A stretch of 8,436 nt of DNA from positions 1 to 8,436 of the forward strand of contig DAIDJT010000107.1 in assembly GCA_027451265.1 (NCBI GenBank). The letters run 5' to 3'. Below the pieces are notes generated by a model. That model saw only the letters and a list, made by a program, of their open reading frames with translations. It did no database searches and was not told the origin of the DNA. The stretch is from Bacteroidales bacterium (GTDB taxonomy: Bacteria > Bacteroidota > Bacteroidia > Bacteroidales > VadinHA17). Shown piece by piece: positions 1-6,815 of this stretch (positions within the stretch are counted from its first letter, which is position 1; each line of letters begins with the position of its first letter). A program made the translations under genes and the position numbers.

Positions 1-145
1 TTTTTTAAACACCAAAAAAACATAACGGTGTCCGGTTTTTAGTTGAACTTGTACCTAATCTGTACCCAATATTGTAACTTATTGAAATTCAGGTGTGGCT
101 ATGTTTTATATCGCGAGAATAACGGGATAGCAGAGACTGCAAGAT
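1..145. other. Intergenic tail beyond the susCD terminator, no gene
   Basis: No open frame of useful length enters from the left edge: stop codons occur early in the frames I checked. The stretch is AT-rich and has a 5-bp inverted pair ACACC/GGTGT (9-13 with 27-31), two GTACC copies (51-55 and 62-66) and an imperfect palindrome centred on CGCG near 112-115. The segment around 27-45 (GGTGTCCGGTTTTTAG and following bases) has the look of an insertion-sequence end, but no transposase or matching second end is visible. I assign no function. Confidence 0.5.
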
Positions 146-187
146 AAAAAAAACGGGGGTGTCAACCGGTAAGGCTGACACCCCTGT
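146..187 (-). terminator. Intrinsic terminator of the susCD operon
   Basis: Bases 153-164 pair with 176-187 as a 12-position stem around an 11-base loop. The core GGGGTGTCA/TGACACCCC is fully paired; the pair 155/185 is the only mismatch. Read on the minus strand, the stem is followed by a run of eight T (complement of 146-153, the first overlapping the stem base), so it is a classic Rho-independent terminator for leftward transcription. It starts 24 bases after the susD stop codon. A G·U pair at 155/185 would also let the stem form in rightward RNA, but there is no T run on that side. Confidence 0.9.
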
Positions 188-211
188 ATTTATCATTTCA
201 GCATGATGCTG

Positions 212-1960
212 CTAGTACGGTGGCAGGTTAAGCGGCAGAACATCATTCATGTACCATACCGTTCCCCGCTTTGATTCCGGGACCCAGAATATGGGTGAGG
301 TATAATTGTCCTCATCCTGCACGGTTTTGAAGTTCTCACCGTTGAGCTGAAGCTCTGTTGACGGATACCTGAGGCGCTCAGGACACGGTTTCATAAACTC
401 GCCCCTGAGAATCATGGGCTCAAGCAGCGGGTGCCTTGTACGCCTCAGCTCAGCCCAGAGGTCATACTCGTCGGTTATGTTCACATGGATATACTTCTGC
501 TGCATTATGATCTCCATCTTGTCCTCCAGGTTTGCAGCAGCCGTAAAGTCAGCTGCAATCTTATCAGCATAAGCATCGATATCAGCCTGTGACTTCACGG
601 GATGCAGTACGGCCACATCGGTCCGGTATGAGCTCATTCCGTTAAGCATGTACCACCAGTCGGATGAATGAACCACTGCATCACGCATATGTTCGGCAGC
701 CGTCTTACCTGTGGTTGCATAGCTCTTCAGGGCTATTTCAGCGAGGAGAAGATCCACATATGCCCTTGTCATCATTATTGCGGGATACTTGTCGTAGTTA
801 AGGAAGTAGGTCGCGAAATTGTACATCGAAACAGAATTCTGTGCAAGGGTGCTCTCCAGGTTGTCACCATAGGCATAATACCTGTTTCCGGCTACGTAAA
901 ATGGCGTCTGAGCATCTGAATTCATTGACACGCCAATGTAGTCATGGTTGCTGTTAAACTTGGTCGGCATTGCAATGACCGGAAGCCTCGGGTCATCTAT
1001 GCCCGGCTCATAGGTGTTGGTACCGTGGTTCATCCTCTTCATGATGACGTTGGGAATGAAGTTGGCATAGGTACGCTCATACATACCTCTTATGATGGTT
1101 CCTCCACCCTGGGGATGTTCGTAACTGTAAGGGCCAAAGTAAAGATCCGTTGTGGGAAGGTTGCCAATGGCAGCTACAAGGTGGGGTGTGCCGGCAGCCT
1201 GGTCAACTCCTGCCAGCTTGATCCCGTACTGGAGCCTGAGTGCATTGACAAACTGAATCCACTTCTGGATATCCCCCTTAAGTGCAACGTCCTGGGTGGC
1301 AAAAAAGGCTTTGTTGTCAGCATTCATATTGTTGTATGCGACTGACAGACCGTCGGCAATATTGGCAAAGTCATCAAGGACAGACAAATATATCTCCTTC
1401 GGGTCGTCATACTTTGGATAAAGAATACCGACATTACCCTGAAGGGCTTCCGAATATGGAATGCTGTTGAAGAAATCCACATTTCTAAGGGCGAGGATGT
1501 CTTTAAAGAGTGTTCCGAGCAGGTAATAGACCTCAACCTGGTCTTTCTCCTCCTGTGACATTGCTTCGATCTTTTCCTTCATCAGCGCCCACTCCTTGAC
1601 CTTGGTGTAATGATAACCGAAGGCATTTGTAACTGCATTGGCCTGGAAGCCGTTGACGCCTGTCTCAACGTCGGCATAATCAACATAGTATGCATAATAG
1701 CGGTCAGTAATATAGCGATGGGCCACCTGTGTGTATGCAGGAATACCCCAGCCGTCATTCTGCCACCAGTATTCACCGTAGTCCTTCACAAAGAGCTGCC
1801 ACTGGTAAAGCATGCCTGAAAACATCCCTGCAACAGACTTCTCCTCGGGAGGGTTTACGGTCTCCGGATTCTTGTATTCATCTTCCAGCACATCCTGGCA
1901 CGCAGTGAGCGCCAGTGTGAACATGGTGATCAGTATCAATAGCTTTTTCATATAATCCAT
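212..1960 (-). CDS. SusD/RagB-family outer-membrane lipoprotein (SusD-like_2 type)
   Basis: Surface lipoprotein of 582 residues that should act as the substrate-binding lid of the SusC transporter encoded just upstream. Residues 4-21 form a lipoprotein signal: MKK, a hydrophobic stretch, then the lipobox LTAC with Cys21 as the lipidated residue, followed by an acidic tail (QDVLEDE) of the kind common in surface-exported Bacteroidota lipoproteins. Family marks include IPYSEALQG (167-175), PKYDDPKEIY (182-191), a helix with WIQFVNALRLQYGIKLA (234-250), a helix around 397-412 (MTRAYVDLLLAEIALK) and the C-terminal QQKYIHVN...DLWAELRRTRHP region (487-511). These fit the SusD-like_2 branch. The N-terminal part is rich in aromatics (YWWQNDGWG, 64-72). 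The start is either the first ATG (MDYMKK) or the ATG three codons later; both keep the signal. The gene begins 11 bases after the susC stop, so translation is probably coupled. Family is sure; substrate is unknown. Confidence 0.93.
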   Translation of the reverse strand: MDYMKKLLILITMFTLALTACQDVLEDEYKNPETVNPPEEKSVAGMFSGMLYQWQLFVKDYGEYWWQNDGWGIPAYTQVAHRYITDRYYAYYVDYADVETGVNGFQANAVTNAFGYHYTKVKEWALMKEKIEAMSQEEKDQVEVYYLLGTLFKDILALRNVDFFNSIPYSEALQGNVGILYPKYDDPKEIYLSVLDDFANIADGLSVAYNNMNADNKAFFATQDVALKGDIQKWIQFVNALRLQYGIKLAGVDQAAGTPHLVAAIGNLPTTDLYFGPYSYEHPQGGGTIIRGMYERTYANFIPNVIMKRMNHGTNTYEPGIDDPRLPVIAMPTKFNSNHDYIGVSMNSDAQTPFYVAGNRYYAYGDNLESTLAQNSVSMYNFATYFLNYDKYPAIMMTRAYVDLLLAEIALKSYATTGKTAAEHMRDAVVHSSDWWYMLNGMSSYRTDVAVLHPVKSQADIDAYADKIAADFTAAANLEDKMEIIMQQKYIHVNITDEYDLWAELRRTRHPLLEPMILRGEFMKPCPERLRYPSTELQLNGENFKTVQDEDNYTSPIFWVPESKRGTVWYMNDVLPLNLPPY

Positions 1961-1971
1961 TTCTTTATTTG

Positions 1972-4900
1972 TTAGAAGCTGACATCTATCTTAAAGCCAT
2001 AGCTGCGAAGCTGTGGCAGAGGCGTATACTCTACGAACTGGTCATTGCCGAGCAGTGATTCCGGATCAATGTTTGGCATTGTCTTGTAGATATAGAACAG
2101 GTTCCTGGCAACAAGCGAGAGAGTCAGCTTCTGCAGCTTGAGCTTGTTGGATATCTGCTGGGGAACCGTGTACATGATGGCGGCCTCGCGGAACTTCACA
2201 TAGTCATTCTTGTAAAGCTTGTCAGGAGCAAACCATTCGTTCATGTCCTGGATGTAAGTGGTCCAGTACTCAGCGGCAGTAATTATGATATCATTATTCT
2301 CATAAACGCCGTCAGATACCTCCTTGACTCCCTCAAGTACAAGGCCGTCATGGTAAACCCTGTTGTCACGCGCGCCGGCAGGAGCTGCCTGGTTGTGCTG
2401 CCATTCAATCCGTTCACCAGTTGCATCATCAACATAATAGGCCAATCCACCGTGTGATTCATCCCTGTATTTAAGTGATTCCACGTTCTGCCCGTTGCCG
2501 AGAAGATAGTAGTTGGTGTGTGAGAGGAATGTGCCACCGAACTTGTAGTCAAAACCGAGATGCAGGCTGAGTTTCCCGTAGTAGAGGTCGGTTGTGAGTC
2601 CGCCAATGAAGTTGGGGTTGATATTTGCAGCAGTGACGAAATTGTCGTTGTCACGCTGGTAGAGACCATTGCTGTTGACTACCCTGTTCCCCTGCGGATC
2701 ACGCAGGTAATCATACATCATAACGTCACCGATGGGCTTACCTTCGACAGCCATGATCGAGTAGCTGCTCGATCCTGCTATACGGTATTCGGTTATGCCC
2801 GGGTAGAGATCAATGACCTTTGTCCGCTGGTTGGCTGTGGTAAACGTTACATCCCATGTCAGCTTCTCAGTTCTGACAGGTGTATATTTCAGTAACAGCT
2901 CATAACCCCAGTTCTTGACGTCACCTGCGTTGAGCTTGATTGTATTGAATCCGGTGGCCGGATCAATGCCTAACCCCATGATCTGGTCATAGGTATGGGA
3001 GGTGTAAAATGAGAATTCTGCAACAAGAGGTTTCTTTTCAAACCATCTCGTATCAAATCCGACCTCAAACTCGCGCTTGCGCTCATTCTTGATGTCACTT
3101 GTAAACAGAGCCGAAGGACCGTAAACGGTGACAGCATTTGTTCTTTCAACCATGCCAACGCCAAAATCGCGGTTGGTCCAGTAGGGTGTCGGGGCTGCAC
3201 GGCCTACATCGGCATATGACATCCTCAGCTTTCCGTAGGTTAGTTGGGGAATATCAAATGTCTGGCTGAAGTTCCATGTACCGGAGATACCGGGATAGAA
3301 ATAGGAATTATTTGCCGGAGGAAGTAGTGATGACCAGTCGTTCCTGGCGGTAATCTCAATGTAATAAGTGCTTTCCCAGCCGAAGGATGCCTGGCCAAGA
3401 ACGCTGTACTGCGTGTATGAACTGCGGTTGTGCGAACGTGCCTGTCCAAAGCTGCCGGTGGTTGTTTTTGACCCGTTCAGAGAATACCAGCCGTCAAACT
3501 GAAGCCCCCCGACAGTACTCACACCGATATTGTTCTCTGAAAAACGGGTGTATTCTGGGCCGGCGAATATAACGACATCCAGGCGGTCATCCATGAACTT
3601 TTTGGTGAAGTTGACAAATGCATTATAGTTCTGGCTTACAATGTTCCTTCTGCTGAACTCATAACCACCGCCATCAACCACAGGCATGATCTTGGTCACC
3701 TTGTTCATGGTTTCGAAGTCCCAGTCCGTAAAGTCAGTACCGGCATTGGTTGTGACAGAGAGCCACGGGGTAAACTGCAGGTTCATCTTTATGGCACCGG
3801 TCATGTGGAGCTTGTCATCTATGTCACGGTTCTCAAGCTGATCCCACAGCATGTTCATATAGCCGTACTGGTCGAATGACTGAGGAAGACCATAGTCATC
3901 AAGTACACCCTTCTGTCCGAATTTATCCTTATACAGGTACTTGAGGCCCTGGTAGTCAAGGTCACGGTTGAATCCGTATGATACCAGCCTGAACATGTTC
4001 TGGTACCTGTTCTGGGTCTTTACCTTATGAATATTTGTATAGACCTCGAATGTTGCCAGATCGGATGCATTTATCTGGCCGCTGAAGCTGACTGACCTGG
4101 TTTTCTGGTAGAAGTTTTCCATCATGCCGTTGTAGTCCCTGGTAGTGAAGGCAAGACGCATGGCACCCTTTTCATTCGCACCTGCAATGGCAGCCGTGAA
4201 ACTGTTCGTGTTCGTCCTGCGGAACATGTTGATCCAGTTGTCAGGATATGCCTTGTAGGTGGTCATTGTGCTGTCATAGTTCATTATCGGCGAGTTGTCA
4301 AATGCAGGTCCGAACTGCAACCTGTTGCTGTTCATAACCCTGACTCTCTGCCCGAGTTTATTTGTACCGTAAACAGTGTCATATACAGATGTTCCGGATC
4401 CAAACTCGTTCTGCCATTCGATTGTGTTAACCGGTTGTTCTATTGTGTTCTGGTAGGTGAGTGTTACACCCAGACCCCTTGTAGCCTGCCCTTTCTTGGT
4501 GGTTATCATCACAACACCGTTTCCGGCACGGCTTCCGTACAGAACGGTTGCCTTGGCACCTTTGAGGATCTCTATTGATTCGATGTCCTCGCTATTGATG
4601 TCATTGATACCGGTACCATAGTCAGGTGAGTTGAGCGGGTCATAACCCCTGTTGGCCATGTTCGAGTTTTCATCGAAGATTGGCACACCGTCAACAACAA
4701 AAAGCGGACGTGTTTTGGTGCTCACATCTAGGCCTGCCGAACCGCGGATCTTGATATTGATACCGCCGGTAGGACCTGCCGTACCAAGCTGGATGCCCAC
4801 ACCGGCAGCCTTGCCATATAGCGATGCAAGGGCGTTTTGCGGCGTTCCTGCCACGTTTATTTCCGCGGCCTTGATTGAGCTTACCGAATATCCAAGAGCC

Positions 4901-5259
4901 TTCTTGTCACGCTTTATACCCAGTGCGGTTACAACCACATCCTCAATCATCTCAGTCGATGGCTCAAGTGGTATATCATACGTCCCGGATGTTCCAAGAG
5001 TCAATTCATAATCATTGTACCCTATCATCGAAAATACAAGGACATTGCTTCCGGCGGGGACAGTGATCCTGTATTTGCCATCAACGTCAGTTGACGTTCC
5101 TACAGTAAGTCCCTTTACTACAACAGTGACTCCGGTAAGTCCACTGCCATCCTTAGCGTCAGTGACAGTACCGGACACGGTTCTTTGTGACAGCACTGCC
5201 TGAAAACCGCAGAGCAACACCATCATCATGATCATGATTAGTTTTTTCATAAACTGCAT
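1972..5259 (-). CDS. SusC/RagA-family TonB-linked outer-membrane transporter
   Basis: TonB-dependent transporter of 1095 residues, the normal size for SusC proteins, expected to form the barrel under the SusD lid and to import a ligand using energy passed on by TonB-ExbBD. Residues 1-24 are a Sec signal peptide (MKK, Met/Leu-rich core, probable cut before Gln25). A carboxypeptidase-regulatory-like beta-sandwich follows (about 27-100: VSGTVTDAKDGSGLTGVTVVVKG ... VLVFSMIGY). A TonB-box-like segment EDVVVTALG lies at 106-114, and the plug at about 120-257 has the family signatures FVVDGVPIF (187-195) and IEILKGAKATVLYGSRAGNG (229-248). The rest is a beta-barrel ending in YGFKIDVSF, whose final Phe is the usual outer-membrane assembly signal. 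The start is ATG at 5259, with an alternative MKK start nine bases in. There is no Shine-Dalgarno sequence, only an AT-rich leader. It is the first gene of its operon, preceded by a recognisable promoter. The barrel does not reveal the ligand to me. Confidence 0.96.
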   Translation of the reverse strand: MQFMKKLIMIMMMVLLCGFQAVLSQRTVSGTVTDAKDGSGLTGVTVVVKGLTVGTSTDVDGKYRITVPAGSNVLVFSMIGYNDYELTLGTSGTYDIPLEPSTEMIEDVVVTALGIKRDKKALGYSVSSIKAAEINVAGTPQNALASLYGKAAGVGIQLGTAGPTGGINIKIRGSAGLDVSTKTRPLFVVDGVPIFDENSNMANRGYDPLNSPDYGTGINDINSEDIESIEILKGAKATVLYGSRAGNGVVMITTKKGQATRGLGVTLTYQNTIEQPVNTIEWQNEFGSGTSVYDTVYGTNKLGQRVRVMNSNRLQFGPAFDNSPIMNYDSTMTTYKAYPDNWINMFRRTNTNSFTAAIAGANEKGAMRLAFTTRDYNGMMENFYQKTRSVSFSGQINASDLATFEVYTNIHKVKTQNRYQNMFRLVSYGFNRDLDYQGLKYLYKDKFGQKGVLDDYGLPQSFDQYGYMNMLWDQLENRDIDDKLHMTGAIKMNLQFTPWLSVTTNAGTDFTDWDFETMNKVTKIMPVVDGGGYEFSRRNIVSQNYNAFVNFTKKFMDDRLDVVIFAGPEYTRFSENNIGVSTVGGLQFDGWYSLNGSKTTTGSFGQARSHNRSSYTQYSVLGQASFGWESTYYIEITARNDWSSLLPPANNSYFYPGISGTWNFSQTFDIPQLTYGKLRMSYADVGRAAPTPYWTNRDFGVGMVERTNAVTVYGPSALFTSDIKNERKREFEVGFDTRWFEKKPLVAEFSFYTSHTYDQIMGLGIDPATGFNTIKLNAGDVKNWGYELLLKYTPVRTEKLTWDVTFTTANQRTKVIDLYPGITEYRIAGSSSYSIMAVEGKPIGDVMMYDYLRDPQGNRVVNSNGLYQRDNDNFVTAANINPNFIGGLTTDLYYGKLSLHLGFDYKFGGTFLSHTNYYLLGNGQNVESLKYRDESHGGLAYYVDDATGERIEWQHNQAAPAGARDNRVYHDGLVLEGVKEVSDGVYENNDIIITAAEYWTTYIQDMNEWFAPDKLYKNDYVKFREAAIMYTVPQQISNKLKLQKLTLSLVARNLFYIYKTMPNIDPESLLGNDQFVEYTPLPQLRSYGFKIDVSF

Positions 5260-5412
5260 TTAGATTGTTAGTTCGGGTTATAAAGAAAAACACGGGAGTC
5301 AGCCGGCACTTATGTTAACCGGCATTTGGTTACGGAGAGTGACAAATCATTTTTTTCATAGCTCATGGAATTGGTTAAAGGTTATTTAAAAAATCACATG
5401 CCATGTTAATCG

Positions 5413-5422
5413 AAAACGTTTT
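5413..5422. promoter_or_regulatory. Candidate LacI-family-like operator (AAAACGTTTT)
   Basis: A perfect 10-bp palindrome with a central CG flanked by A and T runs, the general shape of LacI/PurR-family operators (the PurR box has the core AAACGTTT). It sits about 28-37 bases downstream of the predicted susC transcription start, where a bound repressor could block RNA polymerase. The arms do not extend as a palindrome (flanks CG and AA do not pair), and AT-rich DNA gives such sites by chance fairly often. No regulator gene is in the window. Confidence 0.35.
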
Positions 5423-5454
5423 AATTAAGATTGTTAGAAGACATATTCCAATAA

Positions 5455-5484
5455 CAAAAATAGTAAATTTTTGTTCATTTGCAA
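5455..5484 (-). promoter_or_regulatory. Bacteroidota-type promoter of the susCD operon
   Basis: Read on the minus strand, TTG (5484-5482) is followed after 19 bases by TATTTTTG (5462-5455). This matches the -33 TTG / -7 TAnnTTTG pattern of the Bacteroidota primary sigma factor, including its usual spacing. The implied start of transcription is near 5450, giving a leader of about 190 bases before the susC ATG. I found no other TAnnTTTG match on this strand between the two genes. Confidence 0.72.
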
Positions 5485-5563
5485 GTATTATGTACTATTT
5501 AAAGACCGCTACTGTTATTAGCAGCTTAATGACGGCAATGCGGTGGAAAATGCTGCATGAGGC

Positions 5564-6688
5564 TCAGTCTGTGTGATACCCCTGGCTTGTCAGTTCGCTG
5601 GCGGCGAAATAAGAATAGACCCTGCTGTCAAGGGGATAATCCCAGCAGCCCATTGATCGGCGGATCTCACCCCCGAAACCTGTCTTGAAGCGGTAGAGGC
5701 CGTACATCGGGTGGTCAGGGTCAGGGTTGGGGGCAATACCAAACATATCATATTCGGTGCAACCCAGCTCCTTTGACAGTAAAATGGCTCTCCACTGAAG
5801 TGCATAGGTGGCCATCAGGTTACGCTTGCTTGATGATGAAGCACCGTACAGATAGGTTCCCCTGTTGCCTGTAATCACCAGGAACATGGCTGCAAGCGGC
5901 TCATTCTCATGTTCTGCCATGAGAAGAAACACCCTGGCAGGTGACTGGCTGTTCTCCGCGGTGCTGGTCAGTACCGCCCTGAAATGCTCAATATTATGAA
6001 GGAAGAAACCGTTCCTGCGCGCTGTTTCCGTATAGAGGGTGTACCACCTGGACAGATCCTCCGTGCCGGCAACACTTACCCTGACTCCTTTCCTAATGGC
6101 TAACCCGATATTGTACTTGGTTTTTGGCTTCATTGACCTCAGCAGTGATTCATCGTCCTTCTTCAGGTCAAGGAATATTGTATTTGAAGGCAGGATGTTT
6201 GAATAGGCTTTCCTGAGATTGTGACTGACGGTTCCATAATTAAATCTCAGTTCCTGGATCTGCTGTGCCGGCGGGCCGAGCCATATGCCTTCGGGCGTGA
6301 ACGCATCGTCCCCCCTGGCCCAGAATGAATCCCATGCAAGGTCATATCTTATCATGATGCAATCATCCGGCAACTGCGAGCGCAGGCACTCTGAAAGCTC
6401 TTCCAGGAAAATTCCCCTGAACTCATCCATCGGATCAAGCTCCGGACCGTAGGGGACATAGGCAATTGAGTGATTCTGATCTATCTGCCTCATCACTACA
6501 AGCACATCAGAGGTGATGCTGACATCACTGTCGATGGTGCCGCCGATATCAGAACCAGGTACCCTGAAGTTACATGCTATCGAACTTATGCCCATGCGGC
6601 GCTTGACCTCCGACCAGAATGCCGTCTGCTGCACAATCGGTGTCCTGAATACCTCTTCTATGTCCTTTCGTCTGAAGTCCCTGATCAT
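5564..6688 (-). CDS. FemA/FemB-family aminoacyltransferase-like protein (GNAT fold)
   Basis: Protein of 374 residues from the chosen start, resembling FemABX enzymes, which transfer amino acids from aminoacyl-tRNA to peptidoglycan precursors in the cytoplasm. There is no signal peptide or membrane segment. Family marks in order: QTAFWSEVK (21-29), AYVPYGPEL (76-84), MIRYD (112-116), IFLDL (171-175), MKPKTKYNIGLAIRKGVRV (186-204, the typical KPKTxYN..LA.RKGV element), YLYGASS...RNLMATYALQW (279-299) and YDMFGIAP...HPMYGLYRFKTGFGGE (313-341). The double GNAT-like layout and the length agree with FemAB-like proteins of Gram-negative bacteria. The start is ATG 6688, because AGGAGG lies nine bases upstream; the in-frame GTG just before it is a second option, and the longer TTG-started reading from 6736 is unlikely. 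The gene follows aroA by 127 bases with no clear terminator or promoter between. Bacteroidota peptidoglycan is mostly directly cross-linked, so the acceptor is uncertain. Family is fairly sure, substrate unknown. Confidence 0.85.
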   Translation of the reverse strand: MIRDFRRKDIEEVFRTPIVQQTAFWSEVKRRMGISSIACNFRVPGSDIGGTIDSDVSITSDVLVVMRQIDQNHSIAYVPYGPELDPMDEFRGIFLEELSECLRSQLPDDCIMIRYDLAWDSFWARGDDAFTPEGIWLGPPAQQIQELRFNYGTVSHNLRKAYSNILPSNTIFLDLKKDDESLLRSMKPKTKYNIGLAIRKGVRVSVAGTEDLSRWYTLYTETARRNGFFLHNIEHFRAVLTSTAENSQSPARVFLLMAEHENEPLAAMFLVITGNRGTYLYGASSSSKRNLMATYALQWRAILLSKELGCTEYDMFGIAPNPDPDHPMYGLYRFKTGFGGEIRRSMGCWDYPLDSRVYSYFAASELTSQGYHTD

Positions 6689-6697
6689 CACAAAAAG

Positions 6698-6703
6698 CCT
6701 CCT
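6698..6703 (-). promoter_or_regulatory. Shine-Dalgarno site of the femAB-like gene
   Basis: The minus strand reads AGGAGG here, nine bases before ATG 6688 (six before the GTG at 6691). It settles the start of the femAB-like gene. It stands out because susC, susD and aroA in this window have no such site, in line with the weak use of Shine-Dalgarno sequences in Bacteroidota. Confidence 0.85.
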
Positions 6704-6815
6704 AATTTTGGATTTCGCCAGTGGAAGGCGCGGCAAACATGGGACTTAAAATTCAGAATTCCAAGGATATTTGCTGCGGAAGCATCCCCGGGAATCAGGA
6801 CGATTGTTATCCTGT

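Larger units (their letters stand above)
5260..5563. other. Non-coding regulatory region between femAB-like gene and susC
   Basis: This AT-rich stretch of 304 bases has no credible gene on either strand. It contains the predicted susC promoter (5455-5484), a leader of about 190 bases, and the palindrome AAAACGTTTT (5413-5422). The leader also holds a 10-base direct repeat AGATTGTTAG (5262-5271 and 5428-5437, plus strand), the first copy lying just before the susC start codon. The part nearest the femAB-like stop has only weak inverted repeats (ACCGC 5505-5509 with GCGGT 5540-5544; GCAGC 5521-5525 with GCTGC 5552-5556), so I do not call a terminator there. How transcription from the upstream genes ends is not clear. 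Confidence 0.7.

Noticed and set aside
106..122. Imperfect palindrome centred on CGCG as a protein-binding or attachment site
   Set aside because: Several mismatches, no nearby promoter or integrase gene, and the AT-rich surroundings make chance likely.
5302..5323. GCCGG/CCGGC hairpin in the susC leader as a riboswitch or attenuator
   Set aside because: A 5-bp stem with a 12-base loop and no conserved riboswitch core or T run; too weak to name.
5505..5556. Inverted repeats after the femAB-like stop as a terminator
   Set aside because: Both candidate stems are 5 bp with loops of 26-30 bases that overlap each other; only a short T stretch follows one of them.
6689..6736. A 16-residue N-terminal extension of the femAB-like protein starting at TTG 6736
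   Set aside because: A perfect AGGAGG sits inside this stretch at the right distance from ATG 6688, and the family N-terminus (MIRDFRRKDIEEV) begins there.
6796..6814. Hairpin CAGGA/TCCTG just after the aroA stop as a terminator
   Set aside because: The stem has only five pairs and no T run follows on the minus strand.
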